A stretch of 64,000 nucleotides of DNA from Xanthostigma xanthostigma (lineage: Eukaryota > Arthropoda > Insecta > Raphidioptera > Raphidiidae). Where the stretch lies: assembly GCA_963575645.1 (NCBI GenBank), contig OY754464.1, positions 73,320,948-73,384,947 of the forward strand. The letters run 5' to 3'. How positions within the stretch are numbered: the stretch's first letter is position 1; the number at the start of each line of letters is the position of its first letter. Below, in pieces: positions 1-11,265 of the stretch. Under the pieces are notes generated by a model, which ran no database searches, was not told the DNA's origin, and saw only the letters and a program-made list of their open reading frames with translations. Made by a program: the position numbers and the translations under genes.

Positions 1-96
1 AAATTCAACGATTTCAAAACCATTTCACTTCGATCTTGTTTGTCTGGTTATTTAGTTTCCCATGTTTTTGTGTATCCATTATTAATTAGAGGTCGA

Positions 97-704
97 TAGT
101 GATGGGTTCACATGACACTTTATTGGGAGCTGGCTCCGTGCGCTCCGCTCACTAAAAATAGTCGCTCAGAGGGAGTCGTTGAAAGGAGCGACACTATACA
201 GTACACACTACAGTGCAGACTGAAGAGGTGTGAGCTGTCATCATGCATGCTCAGGAGTCACGTAGCATTGCACAGCACAATACACACTCAGCTCTGAGCT
301 CATTTTAATATGATTCTGATCTTATATTATTCGCATTTCGGATAAACTATAAAGTATAATAAAAGCTTAACAATAATAATGTTTATTGTTACAATATTAT
401 ATCTTTGCCAACGACGACAATGTGAATGGTTTAATTCACTGTAAGCTTAGTACTATTTAACTTACAGTGTGTCATTCAACATTAAATGACTCACCAAAGA
501 TAACTCCGTACGTGCAAAATTCACTAGTGCCTCTGTGGCCTGTGCTGTGTGCGCTCTGTAAATGTGCGAATGCAACAGTACAGAACAGCTCAGCACAGAG
601 CAATGGCGCTCGGAGTGAGTCATTCACAAAAAAGAGCGATTCGCTCCGCTCCGAGAAAGGAGTCGTTCATTATGAACGACTCCCTCAGGAGCGACACATC
701 ACTA
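97..704. mobile_element. hAT-like non-autonomous element
   Basis: The ends are TAGTGATG and CATCACTA, a short terminal inverted repeat. The flanking 8-mers GAGGTCGA (89-96) and GAGGTCTT (705-712) agree at 6 of 8 bases, which fits the 8-bp target duplication of the hAT superfamily. The interior holds repeated GAGTCGTT and GAGCGA words and a perfect 24-base palindrome at 659-682 (GGAGTCGTTCAT and its complement). Frames at 112-297 and 467-764 overlap each other and look like no transposase, so I read this as non-coding. Confidence 0.6.
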
Positions 705-770
705 GAGGTCTTTGTTACACTTAGGACTGACACGTGTTTCCGTTTTTACTATCAATACGAATGATGACAG

Positions 771-1030
771 ATTTTGAAATCCCGTTCTATAATGTAGGTA
801 GTACACGTCTACTTTTTCGGAAACAAAACATTTTTTCAGGCAATATATTAAATTTTAACGCAAATTACTGCATTTTTATCTTTCTATTTTGAAGTAATCG
901 CGAAAACGCTTGTGACGTCACGCCTCAGCGACAACTGACATTAGATGTTGTATTTATGGGTGTAGAGCTGTCGTGCAAAGGTATTTCATAGAAAGGTATG
1001 CAAATTTACTTAACGATATGATTTATATTG
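771..1030 (+). repeat. interspersed repeat R1, copy a
   Basis: This stretch recurs as a diverged inverted copy at 52688-52925. Shared blocks include the acgtctac segment near 810, the 'ttactgcatttttatctttc' block near 865, and 'gatgttgtatttatgggt' near 945. No target duplication or terminal repeat was recognised. The class is unknown. Confidence 0.6.
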
Positions 1031-1050
1031 TATTTATCACTTAAAATGGC

Positions 1051-3260
1051 AGCTTTCGGTTAATTGGCTTCACTCTTTCTATACCCACTCTACCGTAGCC
1101 TATTTGACATTGTAATGCGGCACTAAAAAGAAGGAGCTCAAGGTCAAAATGCAAACTAGTTGCGATAGACGTGTTGAAAAAACAAATTCAAAGCGATAAG
1201 CTGTTCTGTTGATCGCCTCAGTAAGTATGTAGCTTTAATAGGTTGGAGAACGTGCATGTTGAATAAACGGAACGAATAATAAGAGATGTAGTAATTGGAT
1301 AGTTCATTGGCAAGAAAAAGTTAGACTGATGTTTTATAGAACATATATATTCTATCCAGAGGCTGTAAATATACGGAAAAGTAAACATAAAACGTATCTC
1401 GTTCTTAGTCATTAAAATGTAACAAAAAGAGCCGTCACAGGATTATCCTTCTGCAACGACAGATGCTGAAATTGACTTTTTTCATTACAAAAAAAAATTG
1501 CACTAATTTATCAGATATAAATGATCGATTCCTTCAGTTGTAGTGATAAAAAGCTGTTGAAAAATTTTATAAAAATATTTGAAGAAAGAGAGATTTCTGC
1601 AATTAAACAAGGCTGTGTGCTCGAAGCCTACTAGCGCCGCTAGTGGGTAATAGAGAATTATTAAACTCACTTTTTATGGAAATCGCGACACGTTTCTATG
1701 GTGATAAGTCAAAAACCTTAGTTGGCCATGATGTGTCAAAAAAAATGTAATAGGGAAAACTGATGTTAATTTTATGTACCATAAAATTCAGATTGCAAAC
1801 CATTATATAGATGTCATAATACAAAAGGTACGTGAGAATTATTTATTTATCAATTATGACGTACAATATATAAATAATTAATTTGTTAAAATGTGATAAG
1901 AAAAACTGATGTTAATTTGTTTACACTGACAGCGGAACGTCAAATTATGGCACTAATGGTCTTTATTTTACTTAAATTGCCATCAGCGCAATAGCCCGGA
2001 ACACAACAAGCATTTTCAGATCGCTTAGTTTTGATCATGTTTTCTTTGTAATTAAAAAAACTTCACAAAATTATAACTATTTTCACTTTTAATAAACTTT
2101 GCTCAATAACATACGGAAAATTTGAGTTTGAAGTTTCCCCTAGTGCTCACCACAAACGCTCGCATCGATACATTTGTAACTCCGCTTCCTTGCACAAAGC
2201 CCATAAGCACAGATTTCAAACCAGAATTAAATTTAATAATTTATAAAATGCGATGCAACCAAGGGCTCAGATATAGGGTGTAAAGGGGTTAATTACCCAC
2301 CAGGACCATAAAAATAAAAAATAAAACTGCAAATATTACGAATACCATAACTAAAAAACAAAATTTTGATAAGAAATGCAACAGCGTATTTTGTAACATA
2401 GGTACTTAGTTTGGGAAATAATTTTTTGCTTGACACCTTCCTTCGTGAGTGTTCTTGTTTGATATTAATAAAACTTACAAAAAAATATTAATTTTTTGCT
2501 TTAAAAAAAAAAAAAAAATATCTACGCCGTTGGATGCAACATTCTACACAATTACCCTATTTTACCACGTTTTTATTAACTTGCTTTCTTGTCTATCTAT
2601 TCGGTATATATATTGCAATTGATTTTAAACTAACTTCCCGATGAGTTAGAGACTTGAAACTTTAAACATAGCTGAGAACTGGATGACAATCCAATATAAA
2701 CTCCTCTTCTTGTCTGTCTGTTTGTCTTATTATTAAGCGCACGATATCTGTTCGTCCGTCTATCTATCCTAACTTAAAAAGCCTGTTTCTTTTATAAATA
2801 AATGAAATTAGAGTTTAAAAAAACTAAAATTTTATAATCAAGTCTACATTGGTACTTTTAAAACTGTGTCAATTTTACCCGAATATTGTTGCTATTAAGT
2901 TCGTTTTTCAATTAGAATCCCCAATATTCACTAAACTTCTCCGTTTGTGGCGGTGATTCTCGGAGCTGTCAAGCTCTGCATGCGTGAGAGCTATCAATGT
3001 AACTGAAAGCTTTATATACAAGCAAAATTACTCTCTTGTGTAAACGTTACTTTGTCCTCTAGTCTAACATTATCCCATTCCAATCCATTTCTGACCCTTC
3101 CTGTTCTAGCCTTCGTGATTAATATTACCAGTGGGTTTCCAAACCAAATTTCCTCACTGATTGATAATGATATGGTAACTAGAATAAAAGCTTACGACAT
3201 TTTACTGTGTCAACAAAATATGTTAAATGCAATGAAACCCGTGTGTGAAGAAAAAAAATT
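1051..3260. other. AT-rich sequence, no gene recognised
   Basis: Contains homopolymer runs (for example poly-A near 2502-2518) and short frames without family resemblance. The block near 2575-2760 (a 'cttcccgatgagttagagac' motif, then ctgtctgtttgtctt) has the look of a worn insect repeat but has no partner here. The frame at 3052-3312 overlaps the next repeat and is not supported as a gene. Confidence 0.4.
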
Positions 3261-3910
3261 CCAGCCAATTGGGCGACGGGACCATACAAACTTCAAAAAT
3301 GTTGACATTTGATTATAATAAAGAAAATACAATTTCTGATGTCGCGTGAGGTGACGCGGTAATGACTAGTATTCAATATGATATTTGCTATTCGTTGCCA
3401 TGGCTACCTACATAATATGTTCCACGTCATGTAAAAATTAATCAAAGCATGCCTAACTAGTTTATTTCTGACAGATTCATAAAACAAAAGAGCGGCTGAT
3501 TTTTTTTTATTTTCAAAATATTTCCGAAACTATAAAGTATAGAAAAAAAAATTTAACGAAACTTTCTTGAAAAAATAAATAAAATAATAAGCCGTTTTGA
3601 AAAGTATAGCATTAATAATTATATAAAAAACACCGTTATAGCAAATATCTCTTCTGCGCATGCACCAATTTTCCCCAAAAACAATAGGTTTCTTCATATT
3701 TGCATACCAAACATCCTCCCAAAATTTGGTTTCGATCCGCTCATCCGTTTGACCTGTATCGTGTTCACAGACAAACAGACCCACAGAGTTTTTCCAAAAA
3801 ATATGTTTTTTGGATTCGGGGGATCTCAAAACGGAAAGATATTGTAAAATTTTTGAAATGTGATTTTTGACCTAAATTAGTACCATTCCCCACTTGTGGG
3901 TTGGAATGGT
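3261..3910 (-). repeat. 650-bp interspersed repeat R2, copy a
   Basis: Full-length copy, read on the minus strand from a hairpin-forming end (ACCATTCC, then CCCACAAGTGGGGAATGGT) to an end with 'cccaattggctgg'. Related copies lie at 18791-19441, 25188-25815, 38855-39073, 54969-55541, 57351-57770 and 59527-60550. An open frame crosses parts of several copies, but stops and frameshifts differ between copies, so it is a repeat rather than a gene. Near the far end is a Helitron-like 3' signature: a GCGT/ACGC hairpin about 10 bases before CTAG and T. Confidence 0.85.
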
Positions 3911-5270
3911 AAAAATTAATAGAGTCAAGAGATTGTATCACGTACACATAATGTTATTGTTATCATTAATGTTTCATTTTCGATACTTAAATATATTTTG
4001 TATTATTAAAGATCGCGCACACTTGTAAAAGCATAAACCTGCACGACCAGCATAAACTACTAGAAACTTTTAGTATAGGTTTCGTAATGGGCGCTAAACA
4101 CCGGGTTTTGTAGTTTTTGATTATGTACTTACTAAAATGTTATGTATTTGTGGTTCAAATTTCTGTCATCAGATATCGTATCGTTTTATTTCGAATCTCA
4201 ATCGCTTCATTTATTGTGTTCTTCGTTTCATTTTAAATTTTAAATTGGATTCGAGTAAAAAATTAGATGCGTTAACTTGTTTGGTAGTCGACGATATATG
4301 AATGCTTTCCAAATAATCGAACAATTTTGCGCAACAAATGGAAATTGATTAATTTGTCGATTTTATAGCATCTTCGAAAAAGACTAGATCGGTTTTAAGT
4401 TAGGTTATACGGGTTATTTATGTCTGCTAACCAAACGAGTTTCTGTAAGATGAGTACCGAACTACGAACGAGGTTGGAAAAGAAACTCTATTACGACTAA
4501 CTGTGCTACTTTAGAAGAAAACTTATCTTATAAATTGAACATAAATACAATATTAAAACTTCTTAACTTTCTTGTGTACATAAAAGTTCGATTTTTTTTC
4601 GCCAATCCAAGCATCTGATTGTTTTCTTGTTACATTTTCACGCGGAAATATAAAATTTAACAAAAGCCAGGCTTACACGCCTAAGCGTAGCAACGATTTT
4701 ATCCTAGGGTGAGCCAAATTTTCAACTCGATCTATCCGTATCAGCTTACACATAATTTGAAAACTGTTCATAGAAGCGAAATCGATCAACACGATTTTCT
4801 GGAGAACTTTCACGACAAAGAAAATATGCACTTAGATTATTGTAGATTTATGTTGTTAATTGTTCATTACTTACACGATATAAAAATCAGATTATTGTGA
4901 TTCAAAATTGTGATTATTTGTGGACAGGTGTATAACTTTTTCAGGCGGCAATATGAATTTTACAAAAATCGTAATAAATTGCACAATACAAATTGTGTTT
5001 TCTTTGGTAGAATCAAGTTTTTTATAACACACAGTCTTATATTAGCTTGACTTGTATGTAAAGGAATCTTTCAGCGTATTTTTCACCAATTTCAAGAAAT
5101 CTGATTAACTTGAAAATTTGCACACTTGTCAAACGCCGATGACAATAATAAAAATAATAAAAATAAATTTGATTTAAAAAATTTTTTTTTTAATTTTATT
5201 TGAAAATTTTGAAAAAAATTGCTTTTGATGTCGTTTTGAGACTAAAAATTAAGAAAATAAATTAAAGTTA
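3911..5270. other. AT-rich sequence, no gene recognised
   Basis: No repeat partner, splice-flanked exon or protein family was recognised. The frame at 4709-4900 has no recognisable motif. Confidence 0.35.
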
Positions 5271-5780
5271 AAAAAAACTAAAAAACACGCTTTAATAACA
5301 AACCGAACTAAAAAGTAGAAAATAATTTTAAGTATGAAGAGTTTGTGTTACAGAAATAGAAAGTCTAACAATCGATTATGACTAATTAATTTGGAATAAG
5401 GTTAAAATAAAATTAAGTTATTAACAAAATAATTCAATTATAGTAAAAAAGCGTGGGTGCCAATTACTATATTTTCATTATAAATCTAATTTTATAAATA
5501 GCTACCAATGAAATAATTTTAAAATTTTGTTGCAAGTTTTGTTACACTAACTCTCTCTCTCTCTTTTGTAATATTGTCAAAATTAGTTTTCCAAGCACCC
5601 CACGCTTTTTCATTAAATTATTTTGTTAATAACCTAATTTTTATTTTAATCTTATTCCAAATTAATTAGTCATAACTGATTGTTGGACTTTCTATTGCTG
5701 TAACACAAACTCTTCATATTTAAAAAATATTTCCTACTTGTAATTCGGTTTGCTACTAAAGCGTGTTTTTTAGTTTTTTT
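5271..5780. repeat. long inverted repeat (foldback element)
   Basis: Arms of about 190 bp at 5271-5460 and 5592-5780 are imperfect reverse complements, for example 'aaaacacgctttaataac' at the outer left and its counterpart 'gcgtgttttt' at the outer right. The ~130-bp spacer holds a (CT)n run. No protein is encoded. It is probably a foldback or MITE-type transposon; no target duplication was resolved. Confidence 0.8.
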
Positions 5781-5823
5781 AAACCATATTTATATAGATA
5801 TTAGATTTTAGTTTTAGAAAATA

Positions 5824-6859
5824 CTAGCGGCCCTGTACGTGCTTCGCTACGTATAAAGTGAAATAATAAAAAAATTTAATTGAAACATCTATCTATCTAT
5901 CTATTTTATTAATTGCTAGCTATTTTAAAATATACATATGCGTATATGTGTGTATGTCGAGCACTCCGGCTGCGCAGTCGTGCTCGAAAAAAAAATAGCG
6001 TAAAGTATTCGTGGATAACTGGTCTTCAAAACACTTGCTCTATTTCGAGCAATCCGGCTGCGCCGTCGTGCTCGGAAAAAAAATAGCATACAGTATTCGT
6101 GGATAACTGATTTTTAAAACACTTGCTCTATTTCGAGCACTCCGGCTGTGCCGTCGTGCTTGAAAAAAAATAACGTAAAGTATTCGTGGATAACTGGTCT
6201 TTAAAACACTTGCTCTATTTCGAGCACTCCGGCTGCGCCGTCGTGCTCGAAAAAAAATAGCGTAAAGTATTCGTGGATAACTGATTTTTAAAACACTTGC
6301 TCTATTTCGAGCACTCCGGCTGCGCCGTCGTGCTCGAAAAAAAATAGCGTAAAGTATTCGTGGATAACTGGTCTTTAAAACACTTGCCGGTACTTGTAAA
6401 ACTGATTCGCCGTCATCTTGATCTATGATATTGCATCTTTCGCTTCAAATTTAGGTTAAAAATTTATTTTCATAAATTTATTTATTAAATTTATTTATTA
6501 AAATTACTCACCTACAATAAAAATTGTTTTTAACTTTCTTTCAAATGCGTATTTATTTTAAGTCTCACTTGGATAGTAATTAAAGATTAACTGTCATAAT
6601 ATTTTGAAAACAATTGTTTCATTGTTTGTATAAAATTCCAAAACCTACTTACAATATTTAAGTATTTTCATACGTCAAAAAATTGATTTTTAAAAAATGT
6701 GATAAATGAAGAACCGCTCGACCGATTTTGTGCAAACTTCACATAAACCATCTCCTAAATAGTCCGAACAAAGCCTAAAAATTTGGTTTGGATAGGGGAG
6801 CCCGATCTTGAGTTATAAAATTACAAAAAAGTGGCATTGATTTTTATTTATTATATAGA
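5824..6859 (-). mobile_element. non-autonomous Helitron with internal minisatellite
   Basis: Read on the minus strand it starts TCTATATAATAAAT after an A and ends with a hairpin-bearing GGGCCGCTAG before a T, the A|T insertion and TC...CTAG ends expected of Helitrons. The 5' half matches the Helitrons at 41502-42246 and 56155-56545. Near 6380-6404 (minus) it keeps the start of the Rep reading frame (MTANQFYK), cut off by a block of tandem repeats. No helicase is present. Confidence 0.8.
5956..6390 (-). repeat. five-copy 87-bp minisatellite in the Helitron
   Basis: Five units of about 87 bp start near 5956, 6043, 6130, 6217 and 6304. Each has a palindromic core, CGAGCACTCCGG paired with GTCGTGCTCG, then an A-run and 'gtattcgtggataactg'. 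Units differ by single bases, and two variants (ggtctt and gattttt) alternate. Confidence 0.9.
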
Positions 6860-8366
6860 TAAACATTCCAGGAAAAAAAGATACCAAAGAATAAAATGCC
6901 TTTAGATGGATTTTTCTCAGCCAGTTTCATTAAATGTATTTCTGTGCATCACATTTAGGGGAGAGGTGCCACAAAAGGTACATTTTAATAACTAAACAGA
7001 TGAAACCACAAAAAGGAGTAAACACTACGGTATTTTAGTATCATTTTCTAAAATAACCATTAAAAACTAAAATAGTGCTTCACTTTATAATATGTTATTC
7101 TAAAATAGATTCTTTTTTTCGGGGCGCCTCTCCCCTACAATCAAATTCCGCATATGTGCCCTCACAGAACAGTCTGTGTGTGCCCTTTTTGGTGTGCGGA
7201 ATTCATTTAATGAAAAGCAATAAGAGTTTTTGTATTGGCGCAATTGTATTGAGTTCAAAGGATTGCAAGCTGACATGACAATCAGAAGGCGGGCTGTGGT
7301 TTGACATTGACTGCCCACTCTGCACACAGAACCAATACCGAGGCAGAACTGGCAAAACTAAAACAAAATCAAACTACATACTAGGTTTTTTTTGTTAATA
7401 AGATGCGATACGAACTAGTAATCTGGTTTTCGACAGAAATCGTAGATTATCGGTCACATTCCGGCCAGTACATAATATAATATTATGGACAGAGGAACAG
7501 AAATCGTTTTTCTGAGAAAAGACTTCCTTTTTTTTATTACCCATCACCATGCACGAAAACGAGTAACGTTTTTTTTAATAGCCCAAATTTTAAATTCGAA
7601 TGACTTTTTGCTAAAACAGATCACTTTTTCTTAGTAGTAGTTAAGGAGGAAGCTATTTTATAAGAAAGAGAGTCTTATGGAGTATTCCATACTCTCATGG
7701 AGGATTTAAAGAAAGACCATATCAATATCAATTTTAAACTCCATATTCACAATGAGCAGCACACGGTAGGTAGGTATAGATAAAAACGTGCGCGCACATC
7801 TGTCGTCGTCAACAGGCTTCTATGAAATTACGTGTTCCACTGCATCGGACCGATCGCCGTCGCGCCGAAGGGCGACGTGCGGGTATCCGTTGCAACGGTT
7901 ACATGCCCGTCGCGTTAACAAACACCCGCACTAACCTATTGAACACTGCGCGGCGGGCATCATGGCGCGTAGGGCAAGACATCACACTTTCGGCCCGTGT
8001 GGTGTAATATACTATTTGTAGGGCATTAAATAAATTAAAGATATCCAAATACAAGCAGTGAACGTAATTTTGTTATTGTAGATAAAACATTTGGTCTTGG
8101 TAGAAGCGTCCATCACCAGTAGTTTTGCTAAGTATATTATTATCTCGTAGACCATACCTTTTGTCCTCGTCACTGAAGGACGAAATTGCTTCAGTCTAAA
8201 CTGTGACATGGGTAGGTACTGATAAATACAAGATATAAAGGTAATGTATAAACACTTTTTATCAAGTAACCTTTTCTAGGAAAATTATTCCCAGCGATTA
8301 TTTAGCAAGCATCCTTTGACATTTTAAGAAACTGTGTCGATCTATGTTAGCATACCTCTTGCGGTA
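6860..8366. other. no gene recognised; GC-richer island near 7800-8010
   Basis: Mostly AT-rich. At 7805-8007 there is a markedly GC- and CpG-rich stretch with an open plus-strand frame (7822-8007, 61 residues rich in Arg and Ala). The frame matches no family I know, and the base composition alone could produce it. It could be a promoter-like island or part of an old element. Confidence 0.35.
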
Positions 8367-8851
8367 ATAGTCCAGTCATTTAAGGTTTTATCTGCGGAAA
8401 AATTTCTAGTGAGCTGAATTTTTGTATACACCTTTATTACGGCGTTGTAATGAAGATATAAAAAATCTACATTGATATCGTGCCGGCTAAAAAAGTTATA
8501 AAGGTCAAAAGGTCACGAAAATCAGTTATTTGCAAATATCTCGCGACCTATTGCTCGGAGGTCAATAGAGGTCATGGTAAAATTGTTTGTTGTGAAATTA
8601 TCTACAAAAAATGCGTCTTGCATTTTTCTGTAAAATTAACCGTTTTAGGAGTAGAGCGCTGAGAAAGCGATTAGAATGCACTCACATACGGTATTGTATA
8701 ACCTTTATAACTTTTTTAGCCGGCACGATATCAATGTCGACTTTTTACATCTTCATTACAACTCCGTAATAAAAGTGTATACAAAAATTCCGCTCACTAG
8801 GAATTTTTCCGCAAATTGGTTTTTAAAATTCCTTAAATTACTGGACTATAA
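8367..8851. repeat. inverted-repeat element (MITE/foldback)
   Basis: Outer arms at 8367-8505 and 8701-8851 are reverse complements: 'tagtccagtcatttaagg' on the left against 'ccttaaattactggacta' on the right, and 'gtgccggctaaaaaagttat' against its complement on the inner side. The spacer is about 195 bp. The short frames at 8480-8662 and 8676-8867 lie inside and are not genes. Confidence 0.8.
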
Positions 8852-9205
8852 GAAAAGGACAAAATAAAACAGAATTGAAGTCGAATCTGGATCCGACATC
8901 TAAGACAAAATTTGTGCCGGTAACCGAACCCAGTTCCGGTATTCGCATTTTTGAAAGAAGAAGAAGAAGAACTGCTCCTTATTTCATTTAATTTTATCGG
9001 AATCGGATCAGGATCCGAAAACTACAAATAGCCAAGAGCTGACGACGAATTTAGGGTATGTATTTTAGGTAAGTTGAAATAATAAAAAAACAGTATTTTA
9101 TCAATGGGTGAATCTGGAATCGCGAGTCTGGCAGAGCGTTTGCGGTCATTTTGCTTCTGCGCAGCATATGACATTTGCAAAAAAATAAACCAAAAAAATA
9201 TTTTT

Positions 9206-9436
9206 TCTTCATACCTCGATCGACAGTACGTACTTTCGTCCCTTATAGCAGGGACGAAAGTTTGACATTTACTCCCTGTTATTTATTATATTAAATGACA
9301 GCTGTAACCCTTATAGTTACGAGTATAAATGCGCATGAGAAATTTTTTCCTCCCGCCGCTCTCACTAGGAGTAAATGTCAATCTTTCGTCCCTGCTGACG
9401 AAAGTACGTACTTCGAGCGAATATGAAAAAAAATTG
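9206..9436. repeat. short MITE with ~65-bp terminal inverted repeats
   Basis: The left arm contains GTACGTACTTTCGTCC then tttgacatttactccct; the right arm has ggagtaaatgtcaatctttc then GACGAAAGTACGTAC. Each arm has its own inner hairpin around GGGACGAAAG. No coding capacity. Confidence 0.8.
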
Positions 9437-10147
9437 TATTCACCACGCGGGCCTTAAAAGTTTAAATTTCGCCTCGGGCTCATGACGCGCAGGGCCGAAA
9501 ATTCAACTTTCGGCCCTATTTATGCAACTTGAACTTTTAGTTCAGCATTTACATAATCCAGAAATAAAAATCCCAGACTATTTTGTCTGTTATAAAGTAG
9601 GACCAGACTTAGGAAACCAGAGCCTTACAGTTTTACTATAACCTAAGTAAATAATTAACGTTGACGTATATTTTAAAATGTTCAAATATCTCTTTTTCTG
9701 GGACGTTTTGTAATTAATATCTATGTGCTTCAAAGCTTACAAAATTTCCCTCCAATTATCTGACATGCTACATACTCAAAATTTCATTTTCACGGTAATA
9801 AAAATTAATAGTCATTCCTATTACGTCGTTTCAGTAATACGATGAATTCGGCAAAGACACAGAGGCGTAATGACCGAAATAAAAATTGTACTTGATGCGC
9901 TATAAAAAGAAAGAAAGCTATTCCCATTGCAGCCAACTTATCATACTAATGAGGGTGTGTGGAAGTTCCATTCGTACCAACGCAACCTCATAAAGTTATA
10001 ACTTTATGCTAGTCATCTTTATAAACTTATAAAAATACGAAGCTTACATGTGTTACAGTTTCAGATTGAAGGATAAAAAAAATCAGAATTATTTCAAACT
10101 TGTAACAAAAGTTAAGAAGGCTTTCAATCTTTACAATCATTTTATAT
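9437..10147. other. no gene recognised
   Basis: Contains a short inverted motif around 'gggccgaaaattcaactttcggccct' near 9502-9527 and otherwise AT-rich sequence. No gene or repeat partner was found. Confidence 0.35.
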
Positions 10148-10480
10148 TGTAACAAAACTTTTCTAGTTCGTGGTGGAAAATATTTATTTACAATAGTGAA
10201 ACGTTAACAAAACAAATAAACAAACAAACTCAAAAGTACTTCTCTACAACGTAACAGAAACAAAACAACAATTCTAATTATTAAAATAAACGAATAAGTA
10301 ATGAAGAATACAAAGTCACTATTTATGTACACGAAAACACTATACAACTATATACACAAGATTATTTACAACACAGGAACACACCAAAATTTATTTAGCA
10401 CACTTATTTACACAGTTAATTTATTTATTTATCTCAGCAGTTACCTCAGTACTGTTTACGGTACTGACTGTCATAACTAT
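10148..10480. repeat. interspersed repeat R3, copy a (possible LTR end)
   Basis: Starts TGTAACAAAACTTTTCTAGT and is matched by 16587-16880, which starts TGTAACAAAACTGTTCTAGT. Similarity continues through 'cgtggtgg', 'atttatttacaat', 'aacagaaa' and 'atttacaacaca' blocks. The TG start and the lack of inverted ends would fit a solo LTR, but I could not place a matching CA end or a target duplication. The frames at 10301-10944 lie in or beside it and have no recognisable domain. Confidence 0.5.
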
Positions 10481-11030
10481 TTGTCGATTGTTAACTCGAT
10501 GAAGCACAATGTACCACTGCCCCCGTATGACTGCCTATCCTTTCAGCTACCAGGTTGTATTTATATGCGCTGGATAGTTCTTTCTTTTTTTGCATTCATT
10601 GGAATTTGGCAACAAAGATTTTTTTTACCTACGCATATTGTTATTGTTTGAACAATTAAGCCGATTGTTGTTCTACAACAATCTGTGTGTCTAGAATGAC
10701 AAGCCGATTGTTGTCTCGCGAAATTCTTTGTCGTCCGAACGGGGAGCGTGTACCAATATTTTTCTATAAAATAAATATAAAGAAATATAACGTGTGGCCT
10801 TCGTTCCACGTAGTGATAAGACCGGGGAATTCTCACAGTATCAATCTTAGACTACCGTTTTATAATTACTATTCAAATGTCTTGTATTATTACTCTATAA
10901 TCTATACAGATGAAGTCTCATACATAAAAAATAAAACTTTGTGATACTATTTAAGATCCTCGATGATGTAATTATTTAATAAAAATCAGAGGAGTAGGAT
11001 CAGACAATCAGTCAACCCTTCATGCTTACT

Positions 11031-11064
11031 CGCGACGTTTCGACTTTAATTAAGCCTTCCTCAG
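11031..11064 (-). ncRNA. hammerhead-like motif 1
   Basis: On the minus strand: CTGAGGA, one extra A, stem GGCTT/AAGTC closing AATTA, then GAAACGTC. Core residues of the hammerhead (CTGANGA and GAAA) are intact. Stem I does not pair well in this copy. Confidence 0.5.
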
Positions 11065-11166
11065 AAATCATTTATTTTATTTTATGAAATAATTTATTTT
11101 ATTTTATTTTAATTATTGTTTTAAGATTTATACTAATGTGTACTATGTTGTGATGTATTTGCAGAA

Positions 11167-11203
11167 CGCCTGAGGAAAACTTAATTAAAGCCGAAACGTC
11201 GCG
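11167..11203 (+). ncRNA. hammerhead-like motif 2
   Basis: CGC, CTGAGGA, a stem II region with some mismatches, GAAACGTC, then GCG. The flanking CGC and GCG can pair as stem I. The cleavage-site position would be the C of GTC if the motif acts as a hammerhead. Confidence 0.55.
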
Positions 11204-11265
11204 AGTAAGCATGAAGTTTTGACTGATTTTCTGATCCTACTCCTCTGATTTTTATTAAATAAAAA

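Larger units (their letters stand above)
10975..11265. mobile_element. inverted-pair element with hammerhead-like motifs
   Basis: Outer arms, such as 'aatcagaggagtaggatcag' on the left and 'ctgatcctactcctctgatt' on the right, are reverse complements. Each arm carries a copy of the CTGAGGA-stem-GAAACGTC motif, minus on the left and plus on the right. The spacer is an ATTTT-rich run. It resembles the elements at 44170-44540, 58313-58690 and 62165-62610 in layout, though the sequence differs. Confidence 0.75.

Noticed and set aside
5956..6390. CRISPR-like array
   Set aside because: Units are contiguous tandem repeats without unique spacers, inside a eukaryotic Helitron.
10301..10651. 116-codon frame
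   Set aside because: It lies in the AT-rich R3 repeat, the composition is Tyr/Leu/Ile-rich as expected by chance, and no domain is visible.
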